From NCBI RefSeq assembly GCF_012927205.1, contig NZ_JABBGC010000001.1, positions 1,054,001 to 1,118,000 on the forward strand: a stretch of 64,000 bases of DNA, in the 5' to 3' direction. The notes beneath the pieces are model-generated. The model did not search any database, was not told the DNA's origin, and worked only from the letters and a program-made list of their open reading frames with translations. The DNA is from Chitinophaga fulva (GTDB lineage: Bacteria; Bacteroidota; Bacteroidia; Chitinophagales; Chitinophagaceae). Made by a program: the position numbers and the translations under genes. Shown in pieces: positions 1-8,742 of the stretch (position 1 is its first letter; every line of letters begins with the position of its first letter).

Positions 1-1217
1 CAGGCGAACTTAAATCCAAGTCTGACCTGGACGCTCCTACCCGCGTGATGGAGAACATGAAAAAAGGCCCGGAACTGGAAGCCAAACTGATCGCCCTGCG
101 TAAACAGTTGCTTACTTTCGTAGAACCTAAAGACCAGGCTAAATTTGCAAAAACTTTACCCCTGAAAATCGAAGTGGGAAAATCCAGCGGCGACGATCAT
201 GGTTCCGGTCCTAAAACATGGACTACCTACCATTTTAACATGGTACCTACCATCGCTGCGGTAACCATCCTGGGTAAATTCCAGAACGATATCAAAAACT
301 CCGAGTCTGCCATTATCGACGACCTGTATCGTCAGATCAATGCGAAAGACTTTAAGTTTGATAAAATCAGACCGTTCATCTCCCTGAACTCTAAAAATCT
401 GATGTCCGGCCAAACGCTGACTGCACAAATCGCAGTAGGCGCCTACAGCACTACCGTAAACCCAACTATCACAGTTAACGGTCAAACGATTACTGCTACA
501 GACGGTCTGGCTACCTATTCCCTGCCGGTGAGCGGCCTCGGTGAGAAATCCATCTCTGGTACTATCACCCTGCCTAACCCTGCCGGTGGCGAACCTATCA
601 CTCAGTCTTTCAATGAAAGCTATAACGTAGGTGCTTCTACTACTTCTATCTCTGCCGACAAAATGAACGTACTGTACATTGGCCTGCAGAACCCGATCTC
701 CATCTCTGCTGCCGGTGTACCTGCTGAAGCGGTATCCGCTTCCATCAACGGTGGTACTATTACTAAGCGCGGCTCCGGTGAATACACTGTAACTGTTAGC
801 CAGCCTGGTAAAGCGGTGATCAACGTAGTAGCTAACATCGACGGTAAAGTAAAACAACTGGGTCAGAAAGAATTCCGTGTAAAACGTGTTCCGGATCCAG
901 TCCTGAAAGTAGGATTTAACAAAGGTGGCAGCATGAAAGCCGCTGACTTTAAAGTTCAGCTGGGCCTCGCTGCTGCGCTGGAAGACTTCGAATTCGAAGG
1001 CGTGAAATACGATGTAGTAGGTTACCGTATCGGTGTATCTGCCAAAGGCAAAGAATACCAGGAAGGTGAAGCTAACTCCGCTTATTTCCCGAACAACGTA
1101 GCTGCTTCTATCCGTTCACTTCGCCCGGGTGATGAAGTATACTTCGAAAACGTAAAAGTAAAAGGCCCTGATGGCATTGTACGTACAATGCCCAGCACAA
1201 TATTCAAATTAAATTAA
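1..1217 (+). CDS. gldM: GldM, gliding motility / type IX secretion protein (C-terminal part)
   Basis: The frame is open from the left window edge (first full codon at 3), so the N-terminus with its membrane anchor lies outside the window; about 404 residues are visible. GldM is the inner-membrane-anchored, periplasm-spanning component of the type IX secretion and gliding motor, partnered by GldL and docking to GldK/GldN. The visible part is a chain of beta-rich Ig-like segments (for example the NPTITVNGQTITATDG stretch). It ends in a GldM-type C-terminal domain with RVPDPVLKVGFNKGG and ALEDFEFEGV. The next gene begins 21 nt after the stop and encodes GldN, as expected for the last genes of a gldKLMN operon. 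Codon use is strongly biased (CTG, CGT, GGT), as in highly expressed genes. Confidence 0.93.
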   Translation, partial: GELKSKSDLDAPTRVMENMKKGPELEAKLIALRKQLLTFVEPKDQAKFAKTLPLKIEVGKSSGDDHGSGPKTWTTYHFNMVPTIAAVTILGKFQNDIKNSESAIIDDLYRQINAKDFKFDKIRPFISLNSKNLMSGQTLTAQIAVGAYSTTVNPTITVNGQTITATDGLATYSLPVSGLGEKSISGTITLPNPAGGEPITQSFNESYNVGASTTSISADKMNVLYIGLQNPISISAAGVPAEAVSASINGGTITKRGSGEYTVTVSQPGKAVINVVANIDGKVKQLGQKEFRVKRVPDPVLKVGFNKGGSMKAADFKVQLGLAAALEDFEFEGVKYDVVGYRIGVSAKGKEYQEGEANSAYFPNNVAASIRSLRPGDEVYFENVKVKGPDGIVRTMPSTIFKLN

Positions 1218-1238
1218 CAGGTCATAAATTACTGAAAT

Positions 1239-2270
1239 ATGCGAGCAGTAATATTTAACAGAATTGGTTGGTGTACGATGTTGCTGGTGATGCTGGCAAC
1301 GGCTGCGGAAGCACAAAGACGTGGTGGTACTACCCGCCGCAGAACAGCTACCGAAGCACCGCAGACAGACCCGAATGCGCCGGTGGTAAACCCCGCTACC
1401 GGGAATGCTGTAACACCTCCTCCTCCTGCTCCTAACGCCGCGTCCCAACGCCCTGACGGTATCACCGCCCCGGTATCGGACACGCCGCGCAAATCACTGC
1501 GCGTAGATGGTGTGGTAGAGAGAAACCTCGCAAGAGAACGCGTTCCCATCGTATACGACTACATCCGTGAGGATGACCGTTTCTGGGAAAAACGTGTCTG
1601 GCAGGTAATCGATGTTCGGGAGAAAATCAACCTCCCCTTCCAATACAACGTGGAAGACGAAAGTGGCATTAACCAACTGTTTATTAATATTCTGCTGAAC
1701 GCTATCAAGAATAAGGAAGTTGAAGCTTTCAACCCTATCGATGACCGCTTCACCACGGTAATCCCTTATGCCGAAATCCAAAATAAGATTTCCGGTGAAG
1801 AAAGGACCGTACGCAGTATTGACCCGGTAACCGGCGAAGAGAAAATGGTGACCACCCGCGATGACTTCGACCCCCGTACTATCAGACAGTACAAGGTGAA
1901 AGAAGTATGGGTGTTCGACAAAGAAGCTTCTGCCCTTAAAGTCCGTATCCTCGGTATCGCGCCTATGGTGTCCCGTATGAACGAAGATGGCAGCGTACGC
2001 GCTTCTATCCCCCTGTTCTGGGTGTATTATCCTGACCTGCGTCCTACACTGGCTAAGTACGATGTGTACAACCAGAACAACGACGCATCCACTATCAGCT
2101 GGGAAGACCTCTTCGAGATGCGTTTCTTCGGCAGTTATGTCGTGAAGGAAAACAATACCTACAACCGCGAGATCAAGGACTACATTAAAGACGGTGTGAT
2201 GCGCCTCCTCGAAGGCCAGTCCATCAAAGACCGTATCTTTAATAAGGAACAGGACCTCTGGCAATACTAA
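1239..2270 (+). CDS. gldN: GldN, gliding motility / type IX secretion protein
   Basis: This 343-residue protein has an N-terminal signal peptide (about residues 1-26, ending ATAAEAQ). A low-complexity linker rich in Thr, Pro and Ala follows (about 27-85), then a compact GldN domain with YDYIREDDRFWEKRVWQVID, IRQYKVKEVWVFDKE and WEDLFEMRFFGSYVVKENN. GldN is periplasmic and forms the outer-membrane-associated ring with the lipoprotein GldK; the ring is needed for protein export through the type IX system and for gliding. The gene lies 21 nt downstream of gldM and is followed by a strong terminator, so it is the operon's last gene. An ATG start at 1239 fits the signal peptide. Confidence 0.94.
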   Translation: MRAVIFNRIGWCTMLLVMLATAAEAQRRGGTTRRRTATEAPQTDPNAPVVNPATGNAVTPPPPAPNAASQRPDGITAPVSDTPRKSLRVDGVVERNLARERVPIVYDYIREDDRFWEKRVWQVIDVREKINLPFQYNVEDESGINQLFINILLNAIKNKEVEAFNPIDDRFTTVIPYAEIQNKISGEERTVRSIDPVTGEEKMVTTRDDFDPRTIRQYKVKEVWVFDKEASALKVRILGIAPMVSRMNEDGSVRASIPLFWVYYPDLRPTLAKYDVYNQNNDASTISWEDLFEMRFFGSYVVKENNTYNREIKDYIKDGVMRLLEGQSIKDRIFNKEQDLWQY

Positions 2271-2290
2271 ACAATCTGTCTTACGTACTT

Positions 2291-2342
2291 ACGTATAAAA
2301 AGCAAAGACCCGGCATCGTCCGGGTCTTTGCTTTTTATACGT
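2291..2342 (+). terminator. Intrinsic terminator of the gld operon
   Basis: A perfect 23-bp inverted repeat (2291-2313 and 2320-2342) with a 6-nt loop (catcgt). The stem has a GC core (gacccgg/ccgggtc) and an A-rich 5' flank pairing with a T-rich 3' flank. It sits 20 nt past the gldN stop and would work in both directions. Confidence 0.9.
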
Positions 2343-2364
2343 AGTTATTTGTATTTTGCTGCAC

Positions 2365-2934
2365 ATGGAACTTCTGCGTAAAACAGCCTTCAGTATCATG
2401 CCCCTGCCGGATAAAGAATGGGAGGAACTTTCCACCTGCTGGACACCAGTGACCTTCAAAAGAAAGGACATGATCACCGTCGCCGGCGAAGTGGAGAAAT
2501 ACATCTACTTCGTGGAAGAGGGCGTGCAACGGCTGTTTAGCCTGGAAGACGACCGGGAAGTGACCATCCTGTTTTCCTACACCGGCTCTTTCTCCGGGGT
2601 GATAGACTCCTTCCAGCTGCAACGCCCCTCCCCTTGGTACCTGGAGGCGCTGACCCCCAGCCGGATGCTGCGCATGTCATGGTCAGATTTTGATGGTCTT
2701 ACCCGGCAATATCCGCTGATCGACAGATGGGTGCGTCTTGGCTCTGTCGCCGCACTGGGAGGCATCCTGGAAAGACATAAGGAAATCCTCTCCTACAGCG
2801 CGGAACAGAAATTCAGGACACTGCTTACCCGTAGCCCGCACGTGCTGCAGCTGATACCGCAAAAGTACCTCGCCTCTTACCTCGGCATAGACCCGGCCAC
2901 CTTCAGCAAACTCCTGAAGTCTGTAAAATTGTAA
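2365..2934 (+). CDS. Crp/Fnr-family transcriptional regulator
   Basis: A short (189-residue) Crp/Fnr-type protein. Residues about 20-115 fit a cyclic-nucleotide-binding-like beta roll (FKRKDMITVAGEVEKYIYFV, then REVTILFSYTGSFSGVIDSF). The C-terminal part carries a helix-turn-helix (QLIPQKYLASYLGIDPATFS) in the position of the Crp HTH, ending right after the recognition helix. Bacteroidota have many such stand-alone regulators with unknown ligands. The ATG at 2365 was chosen over a TTG at 2356. The gene begins only 23 nt after the gld terminator, so its promoter must overlap that hairpin or lie very close to it. Nearby target genes cannot be assigned. Confidence 0.8.
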   Translation: MELLRKTAFSIMPLPDKEWEELSTCWTPVTFKRKDMITVAGEVEKYIYFVEEGVQRLFSLEDDREVTILFSYTGSFSGVIDSFQLQRPSPWYLEALTPSRMLRMSWSDFDGLTRQYPLIDRWVRLGSVAALGGILERHKEILSYSAEQKFRTLLTRSPHVLQLIPQKYLASYLGIDPATFSKLLKSVKL

Positions 2935-2974
2935 AATCTTGATCTGCGCCAACTTTTTCCGTTGCCGCCTAAAG

Positions 2975-2982
2975 TAGCTTTG
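2975..2982 (+). promoter_or_regulatory. Bacteroidota -7 element for the DinB-like gene
   Basis: TAGCTTTG is an exact match to the TAnnTTTG -7 consensus of Bacteroidota housekeeping promoters. It lies 17 nt before the ATG at 3000. The -33 region (around 2952-2957, cttttt) is only a weak TTG match. Confidence 0.45.
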
Positions 2983-2999
2983 TTGTAAATCTTTTGACT

Positions 3000-3596
3000 A
3001 TGGCATCCATTGATACCGGCGTGCTTTTAAAGCAACTTAGCATACAGATCTTAGCAGCGCAATATAAAGCAGAAGACCGCTTCGGTGGCCAGTCTGTGGA
3101 GGTGTTATCTTATACGCCCGAAGCCGGCAAATGGAGCGCGCTCCAGTGTTTGGAACACCTGAATACCTATGGCCGGTTTTACCTGCCCGCGTTGGACGAA
3201 GCCATTACGGCCGCAGAACAAAACAACAGCCGGCCACTGGATACTTTTAAAAGCAGCTGGCTGGGCGCCTGGTTCACCAAACAGATGCAACCCACGCCGG
3301 AAGGAAAACTCCGCTCCCGCATGAAATCTCCGAAAGGCCACCTGCCTTCCATACAACCCGATGCAGGACCCGTACTCAATGAGTTTATCCAGCAACAGGA
3401 AACGATGGAAGCCTTGATGGATAGGGCGGCGAAAATCAATCTACAAAAAGCAAAAGTGGCCACTTCTCTCTCCAGTCTGATCAAATTGTCTGTGGGCGAT
3501 ACTTTTGGCTTTATGACAGCACATATCAACCGGCATGTATTGCAGGCAGAAAATATGATCCGCAGTTGTCCGCAAAAAGTGGGAAAAGCGGTGTAG
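3000..3596 (+). CDS. DinB-like (DinB_2 superfamily) protein
   Basis: This 198-residue protein has the four-helix-bundle signature of the DinB_2 superfamily. The motif GKWSALQCLEHLNTYGRFY carries the first conserved His after WS-x-Q, and HINRHVLQAENMI near residues 180-192 carries the HxxxH pair. These histidines normally bind a divalent metal in the damage-inducible DinB/YfiT-type fold. Related proteins include metal-dependent hydrolases and thiol-S-transferases; no substrate can be inferred. The ATG at 3000 is preferred to a TTG two codons upstream because it follows a good -7 element. The stop lies 2 nt from the end of uvrC on the other strand. Confidence 0.75.
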   Translation: MASIDTGVLLKQLSIQILAAQYKAEDRFGGQSVEVLSYTPEAGKWSALQCLEHLNTYGRFYLPALDEAITAAEQNNSRPLDTFKSSWLGAWFTKQMQPTPEGKLRSRMKSPKGHLPSIQPDAGPVLNEFIQQQETMEALMDRAAKINLQKAKVATSLSSLIKLSVGDTFGFMTAHINRHVLQAENMIRSCPQKVGKAV

Positions 3597-3598
3597 CA

Positions 3599-5404
3599 TT
3601 AGCTTTTATGGAAATGGTCCCATACCAGTTTGGCTTTGGCGCTGCCGATTTCCTGCGCCAGGTCTTCTTCCGTGAGCTGCTTGATTTTGGCAACAGAACG
3701 GAATGTTTTCAGTAGCTGCGTAGCGGTTTGATCGCCGATGCCTTTAATGGTTTCCAGTTCATTTTTAAACGTGCCCTTGCTGCGTTTCTGACGGTGGAAA
3801 GTGATACCGAAACGGTGTACTTCGTCACGGACACGGCGTATCAACTTCAGGCTCTCACTGTTGAATGGAAGCTTGATACTTTCCGAATCGCCAGGGAAGA
3901 AGATCTCCTCTTCATTCTTAGCCAAACCAACAACGGTCATGCTGCCAATCAGGTCCAGCTCCCGGATGCTTTCCATGGCTGATCCCAGCTGTCCTTTACC
4001 ACCATCGATGATAACAAGCTGCGGCAGTGGCTGTTGCTCTGCCAGCAGGCGGGAATAACGCCGGTACACGACTTCTTTCATGGATGCGAAGTCGTTGATA
4101 CCTTGTACTGTTTTGATATTAAAATGCCGGTAGTCTTTTTTGGATGCCACGCCGTCTTTGAACACCACGCAGGCTGATACCGGATAGGAGCCCTGAAAGT
4201 TGGAGTTATCGAAACATTCGATGTGTTCCGGCAGTACCGGTAATTCAAGATCGGCCTGCAATTGATAGAGCACCTGTTTACGTTCCAGGTCACTCTTGCC
4301 TTCGAGGTGAAGTATTTTTTTACGGTATAATTCCTCTTTGAAGTAATTCACATTTTTCTCCGACAGTTCCAGCAACTTTTTCTTGTCACCACCTTTGGGA
4401 ACGGTAATGGTGATGCTGCTGTCCGGGTATTCTAACGGGAAAGGCACAACGATTTCTGTCGTGATGCTTTTAAATACGTCACGCAGATAGGCGATAGCGT
4501 AGCTGAGCACTTCTTCGTCTCCTTCTTCCAGTTGTTTCTCGAGTGTAACGGTTTTGGTGTCGGAGATAGTACCATTGAGAATGCGGAGATAATTGACGTA
4601 GGCATGATTACCATCACTGATAATGGAGAATACGTCTACATTGCCCATGCGGGTATTGACAACCGTGGATTTAGCGGAATAGTCCTCCAGGCTGGAGATC
4701 TTTTTACGCATGATCTCTGCTTTTTCAAATTCCATAGCCGCAGCGTACTGCTGCATTTGGTCCTTGAACAGGTTCACCACCGGTGACAGGTTGCCTTTCA
4801 GTACGTTTTTAACCTGTGCCAGTCCTTCCCGATAATCTTCTTCTGTTTGAAGTCCTTCACAGGGACCTTTACAGTTGCCCAGATGATATTCGAGACATAC
4901 CTTGTACTTTCCTTTTTTGATGTTCTGATCGCTCAGGTTGAGATTACAGGTGCGTAACGGAATATTGTACCGGATTACTTCCAGTATTTCGCGGACGCGG
5001 CCTACAGAGGTAAATGGCCCAAGATAATCCGAACCGTCTTTAATCACATTGCGGGTAAAGAACACCCGTGGAAACGGTTCATGTTTGATGACGATATAAG
5101 GATAGGTCTTGTCATCTTTCAGGTTGATATTATACCGGGGCTGGAACTGTTTGATCAGGGAGTTTTCCAGCAGAAAAGCGTCCTGTTCGGAATCTACGAT
5201 AGTAAACTCAATATGGTGGATATGCTCCACCAGTTTACGAGTCTTAAAGTTATCGTGATATTTAACGAAATAGGAACTTACTCTTTTGCGGAGGCTTTTG
5301 GCTTTGCCTACGTACAGCAGGGTGCCCTCCTTGTCGTAATATTTGTAGATACCGGCGTTGAGCGGTATGGTATGTGATATTTGCTGAAACTCTGCTGCTG
5401 TCAT
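3599..5404 (-). CDS. uvrC: UvrC, excinuclease ABC subunit C
   Basis: At 601 residues this is normal length for UvrC, which makes both incisions around DNA lesions in nucleotide excision repair with UvrA and UvrB. Domains in order are: an N-terminal GIY-YIG nuclease (residues about 15-95, GIYKYYDKEGTLLYVGKAKS); a UVR UvrB-binding segment (about 205-240, AMEFEKAEIMRKKI); an RNase H-like second nuclease (about 385-540, with FDNSNFQGS, VIIDGGKGQLGS and a late His in HRFGITFHRQKR); and a C-terminal helix-hairpin-helix domain (ETIKGIGDQTATQLL). A lipoprotein gene lies 3 nt upstream on the same strand, so the two are probably cotranscribed. Confidence 0.96.
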   Translation of the reverse strand: MTAAEFQQISHTIPLNAGIYKYYDKEGTLLYVGKAKSLRKRVSSYFVKYHDNFKTRKLVEHIHHIEFTIVDSEQDAFLLENSLIKQFQPRYNINLKDDKTYPYIVIKHEPFPRVFFTRNVIKDGSDYLGPFTSVGRVREILEVIRYNIPLRTCNLNLSDQNIKKGKYKVCLEYHLGNCKGPCEGLQTEEDYREGLAQVKNVLKGNLSPVVNLFKDQMQQYAAAMEFEKAEIMRKKISSLEDYSAKSTVVNTRMGNVDVFSIISDGNHAYVNYLRILNGTISDTKTVTLEKQLEEGDEEVLSYAIAYLRDVFKSITTEIVVPFPLEYPDSSITITVPKGGDKKKLLELSEKNVNYFKEELYRKKILHLEGKSDLERKQVLYQLQADLELPVLPEHIECFDNSNFQGSYPVSACVVFKDGVASKKDYRHFNIKTVQGINDFASMKEVVYRRYSRLLAEQQPLPQLVIIDGGKGQLGSAMESIRELDLIGSMTVVGLAKNEEEIFFPGDSESIKLPFNSESLKLIRRVRDEVHRFGITFHRQKRSKGTFKNELETIKGIGDQTATQLLKTFRSVAKIKQLTEEDLAQEIGSAKAKLVWDHFHKS

Positions 5405-5407
5405 GTG

Positions 5408-5995
5408 TTACATCCTGTTTTTAGGTGTGACTGCTACATTGACTTCAATCTCTTTCGGTGTCAGAAAAGCTATTTTCTGGTAAGTAGCGATACGGATGTT
5501 TTTATTCCGTTGATATAACAGGTCCTGTCTAAACTCGTACACCATATTGACGGTATAGCTGTGAACGTTAACCTGCTGTATGGTCCCGTTTTTATCCAGT
5601 TCCATAGTGACTTCAGAAGGGAATGTTTGTTTTCCTTTGGACTTATAGATAACTGATTTCCGGCCGGAGAAAGGATCATATAAGCTGGAGGTATCGTATT
5701 CGTCCCGCAGGGAAGGTTTGTTCAGATCGATATCGGCGAAAGGTTTCAGGAGGTCCTTTAATGCAGTGCTGTCGGTCCCGTCGATATGGGCGGTATCGCT
5801 AACGCCGTTCAGGGTGACTGTTTTATGCAGACTGAAACTGCCGGTGCGGATATGTTCCCGTTCTCCGTTGAAATAGGCCGGTAATGGCTCAAATTTGGCT
5901 GCGGCCGTTGTTTTTCCCGTTGTATTGTTGTCCTGATGGCAGGCTATAAAACCGAATATGGTTAATAGTACCGTCATGTAGCGGTAATGTCTCAT
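5408..5995 (-). CDS. Putative lipoprotein upstream of uvrC
   Basis: This 195-residue protein begins with a short hydrophobic segment ending in a lipobox-like FGFIAC (Cys about residue 19), followed by HQDNNTTGKT, so it is probably a lipid-anchored envelope protein. The rest is soluble and beta-rich (SVIYKSKGKQTFPSEVTMEL) without a family I recognise. Its stop is 3 nt before uvrC. A good -7 element (TAATTTTG) ends only 4 nt before the ATG at 5995. Either the mRNA is almost leaderless or translation starts at the internal ATG at 5977, which still leaves a hydrophobic lipobox segment. No function can be assigned. Confidence 0.7.
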   Translation of the reverse strand: MRHYRYMTVLLTIFGFIACHQDNNTTGKTTAAAKFEPLPAYFNGEREHIRTGSFSLHKTVTLNGVSDTAHIDGTDSTALKDLLKPFADIDLNKPSLRDEYDTSSLYDPFSGRKSVIYKSKGKQTFPSEVTMELDKNGTIQQVNVHSYTVNMVYEFRQDLLYQRNKNIRIATYQKIAFLTPKEIEVNVAVTPKNRM

Positions 5996-5999
5996 ACAG

Positions 6000-6007
6000 C
6001 AAAATTA
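6000..6007 (-). promoter_or_regulatory. -7 element for the lipoprotein-uvrC unit
   Basis: On the minus strand this reads TAATTTTG, an exact TAnnTTTG match. It lies 4 nt before the annotated ATG (5995) and 22 nt before the alternative ATG (5977). No good TTG is seen at the -33 distance. Confidence 0.4.
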
Positions 6008-6024
6008 GTACTTAAATACGGGTC

Positions 6025-6053
6025 AGAAAAAATGCGCCGTAAAAACGGCGCAT
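6025..6053 (-). terminator. Second terminator-like hairpin downstream of gpmI
   Basis: Arms 6032-6040 and 6045-6053 (atgcgccgt/acggcgcat) with a 4-nt loop. Read on the minus strand the stem is followed by a T run. It lies about 150 nt beyond the first gpmI terminator. Confidence 0.7.
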
Positions 6054-6096
6054 CGATGCATGAGCAAATCTGTCGAGAGCACTAAAAATATGAATA

Positions 6097-6113
6097 TCAG
6101 TCAGTCTGACTGA
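6097..6113. repeat. 17-nt palindrome
   Basis: tcagtcag-t-ctgactga: perfect 8-nt arms around a single central base, lying between two minus-strand terminators. It could be an operator or a small hairpin; no adjacent gene start makes its role clear. Confidence 0.5.
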
Positions 6114-6195
6114 GAAAAAATCAGAACGGTGATAGTTAAACGGGAGGGGTAAAAGAAAAGTTACACGCCATGAAAATATTTTTTTGATAAAAGTG

Positions 6196-6226
6196 CAAAA
6201 AAAAGCGATGACCATGGGTCATCGCT
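6196..6226 (-). terminator. gpmI: Intrinsic terminator of gpmI
   Basis: Arms 6204-6213 and 6217-6226 (agcgatgacc/ggtcatcgct) with a 3-nt loop. On the minus strand the stem is followed by a run of eight Ts. It begins about 30 nt past the gpmI stop. Confidence 0.88.
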
Positions 6227-6254
6227 GAGTGATGTGATGGGTGTTGCTGCACAA

Positions 6255-7778
6255 CTATACCAGCAGTGTGCCGGTCATTTCCTTTGGCGCGGCCAGGCCC
6301 ATGAAATGCAGGATGGTAGGAGCGATATCGCCCAGTTTACCATCTTTCACTTTACCCTGGAAATCGTTGCTGATGATGAAGAAAGGAACGAGGTTCAGGG
6401 TATGTGCTGTATTAGGGGTGCCGTCTTCGTTGATCATATAGTCGGCATTGCCATGGTCTGCGGTCAGGAATACGGTATAGTTGCTGGCCAGTGCGGCAGC
6501 CACTACCCTGCTCACGCAGTGGTCTACGGTTTCCACGGCTTTTACGGCAGCGGAGAATACGCCGGTATGGCCCACCATGTCCGCATTGGCGAAGTTGAGG
6601 GCGATAAAATCGGCGGATTTTTCCTGGAGTACGGGAATGATGGCGTCGGTGACTTCATTGGCGCTCATTTCCGGTTTCAGGTCGTAGGTGGCCACTTTGG
6701 GAGATGGTATCATGATCCTGCGTTCGCCTTCAAATTCTTTCTCGCGTCCGCCGGAGAAGAAGAAGGAAACGTGCGGATATTTCTCGGTTTCTGCAATACG
6801 TACCTGCGTATAGCCGTCTTTCGCCAATACCTCGCCGAGTGTCATGTTGAGGTTATCGTTTTCAAAGATGACATGTACGTTCTTATAGGTTTTATCGTAT
6901 TCAGTCATGGTGGTGTAATATACTTCCAGCGGTTTCATGTCGAAATCGGGGAAAGCTTCCTGTGTAAGCACCTGGGTTATTTCGCGGCAGCGGTCAGTAC
7001 GGAAGTTGAAGCAGAGCACTGCGTCACCGTTCTGAATAGTGGCTACGGGTTTGCCGGCTTCGTCCTCTACGATGATCGGTTTGATGAATTCATCGGTTAC
7101 ACCTTCAGCGTAGGAGGCTTTAATGGCGGTGAGCAGGTCGTGGGTACCTGTGCCGGTACCGTGTACCAGTGCATCGTAGGCCAGTTTCACGCGTTCCCAG
7201 CGTTTGTCCCTGTCCATGGCATAATAGCGGCCGGTAACGGAGGCTATTTTACCGGTAGACTTTTGCAGGTGTGCCTGCAGGTCTTCCAGGAAGCCTAAGC
7301 CGCTTTTCGGGTCGGTATCGCGGCCATCGGTGAAGGCATGGATATATACTTTTCCCAGTCCATGTTCTTTGGCGATGGAAGTAAGTGCTTTCAGGTGTTC
7401 AATATGCGAGTGTACGCCACCGTTACTCACCAGTCCGATCAGGTGCAGCGCCTTGTTGTTGTTTTTGGCGTATGCCAGTGTGTCCAGCAGAACGGTGTTG
7501 CCGGCCAGTTCCCCGTCACGCGCAGCTACGTTGATCCTTTGCAGTTCCTGATATACGATTCTGCCGGCCCCGATGTTGAGGTGGCCTACTTCAGAGTTGC
7601 CCATCTGGCCATCCGGTAAGCCTACGGCTTCTCCGCAGGTAACGAGGTTACTGTGGGGATATTTGTTATATAGGCTGCTTACAAAGGGAGTCTGTGCTTG
7701 TGCAATGGCGTCGGAAGTAGGTACTTTACCTTCGCCCCATCCATCCATAATTACGAGAATGGCTCTTTTCTTTTCCAT
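6255..7778 (-). CDS. gpmI: 2,3-bisphosphoglycerate-independent phosphoglycerate mutase
   Basis: The protein is 507 residues, the usual length for the cofactor-independent, metal-dependent enzyme that interconverts 3- and 2-phosphoglycerate in glycolysis and gluconeogenesis. Visible motifs are DGWGEG near the N-terminus (metal ligand Asp), GNSEVGHLNIGAG with the catalytic Ser (about residue 63), HAFTDGRDTDP, the inserted-domain segment VTGRYYAMDRDKRWER, and C-terminal metal ligands in FLTADHGNADYM. The gene is monocistronic, with its own terminator at 6196-6226. Confidence 0.97.
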   Translation of the reverse strand: MEKKRAILVIMDGWGEGKVPTSDAIAQAQTPFVSSLYNKYPHSNLVTCGEAVGLPDGQMGNSEVGHLNIGAGRIVYQELQRINVAARDGELAGNTVLLDTLAYAKNNNKALHLIGLVSNGGVHSHIEHLKALTSIAKEHGLGKVYIHAFTDGRDTDPKSGLGFLEDLQAHLQKSTGKIASVTGRYYAMDRDKRWERVKLAYDALVHGTGTGTHDLLTAIKASYAEGVTDEFIKPIIVEDEAGKPVATIQNGDAVLCFNFRTDRCREITQVLTQEAFPDFDMKPLEVYYTTMTEYDKTYKNVHVIFENDNLNMTLGEVLAKDGYTQVRIAETEKYPHVSFFFSGGREKEFEGERRIMIPSPKVATYDLKPEMSANEVTDAIIPVLQEKSADFIALNFANADMVGHTGVFSAAVKAVETVDHCVSRVVAAALASNYTVFLTADHGNADYMINEDGTPNTAHTLNLVPFFIISNDFQGKVKDGKLGDIAPTILHFMGLAAPKEMTGTLLV

Positions 7779-8089
7779 ATCCTGTCTGGTTAAGGTTAAT
7801 AGTTTTTATTGATTTCAACTCGGGAGGTGAAAGTACTTATAATGCAGCTGAATACTTTCTAAATATTTTACAAAAATAAGGCTAATACCAAAAAATATAA
7901 ATGCCAGGGCTGGTCATCTCGCATCCTGATATTCAATTATTCAAATTAATTTGCATATTATTTTTGACTTATTATTTACGCATTCATTGCTACCACGATG
8001 GTGTGATTTTGTTGAAACACAGCGTGTTTGGCATAGTTTTCGCATTTAATTTGTGTTGATTAAGTTACTTTCTAATAAAAAAACTGACA
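7779..8089. other. Divergent intergenic region between gpmI and the DUF4783 gene
   Basis: About 310 nt, AT-rich, separating two divergent genes, so it should hold both promoters. A TATTTTTG match at 7959-7966 and a near match (TTAATTTG, 8046-8053) lie on the plus strand, but neither has a TTG at a good distance. I see no small gene here. Confidence 0.5.
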
Positions 8090-8500
8090 ATGAAGAAGCT
8101 ATTGATTGTGCTGATGGTGTTGTTGGGAGGAATTATTTCAGCATTTGCGCTATCGGCAAGCTCGGATGATGTACTAGTGGCAGGACCGTTTGAAGATGTG
8201 GTGGGTGCTATCAAGCAAGGCGATGTAAACAGCTTATCCCGTTACCTGGACAACAATGTCGAAATTAATATCAGCGGTAAAGCGAATTCTTATAGTAAAG
8301 CACAGGCAGAAATCATCCTGAAGGATTTTTTCTCCAAAAACCAGGTTAAATCTTTTGAATTGGTACACCAGGGAGGGGAAGCCTCCAGGTTTGGTATCGG
8401 TAATCTGAGCACCAGCGGTGGTAATTACCGCCTTTCCTTTTTCCTGCAGAAAAAGGGAGGATCAATGGTCCTCAACGAACTAAGATTTGAGAATAAGTAA
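8090..8500 (+). CDS. DUF4783 domain-containing exported protein
   Basis: This 136-residue protein has a clear N-terminal signal peptide (about residues 1-21, MKKLLIVLMVLLGGIISAFA). The mature domain matches the Bacteroidota DUF4783 pattern: AIKQGDVNSLSRYLDNNVEI, then SKAQAEIILKDFFSKN, then a C-terminal NYRLSFFLQKKGG strand and LNELRFE. The fold resembles SnoaL/NTF2-like alpha+beta cones, which suggests a small binding domain in the envelope, but no ligand is known. A terminator follows, and the next gene is nadC. Confidence 0.85.
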   Translation: MKKLLIVLMVLLGGIISAFALSASSDDVLVAGPFEDVVGAIKQGDVNSLSRYLDNNVEINISGKANSYSKAQAEIILKDFFSKNQVKSFELVHQGGEASRFGIGNLSTSGGNYRLSFFLQKKGGSMVLNELRFENK

Positions 8501-8532
8501 AATTGACAACATAAATTCATTGAAAAGGCCTA

Positions 8533-8570
8533 AGTGCTCCGCGATTAATTGCGGAGCACTTTTTATTTTT
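8533..8570 (+). terminator. Intrinsic terminator after the DUF4783 gene
   Basis: Arms 8533-8542 and 8551-8560 (agtgctccgc/gcggagcact), an 8-nt loop, then a T-rich tail (tttttattttt) to about 8570. Confidence 0.93.
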
Positions 8571-8670
8571 GCACTAGTTTTTACGCGAAGATGGAAAGAG
8601 AGCAGAGCAATCAGGCCCTTTAAAGCGCGCGATTCCTGGTAATACGCTCAGGGACATCGGCCCTTTCCCC

Positions 8671-8700
8671 TTTGCGTACTTTGCTAACCTGTTTGCTTTG
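8671..8700 (+). promoter_or_regulatory. Candidate promoter of nadC
   Basis: TTTG at 8671-8674, an 18-nt spacer, then TTGCTTTG at 8693-8700, which matches TAnnTTTG at all but the second position. The predicted start site would leave a leader of about 35 nt before the nadC ATG. Confidence 0.4.
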
Positions 8701-8742
8701 CGAGCCTGAACAACTTGCCCGGCGAGCTTAAATTACGCACCT

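Noticed and set aside
6012..6215. A 67-codon minus-strand frame between gpmI and the uvrC-linked lipoprotein
   Set aside because: It runs through both terminator hairpins and has no recognisable motif.
6234..7298. A plus-strand frame antisense to gpmI
   Set aside because: Low-complexity antisense product; gpmI is certain on the opposite strand.
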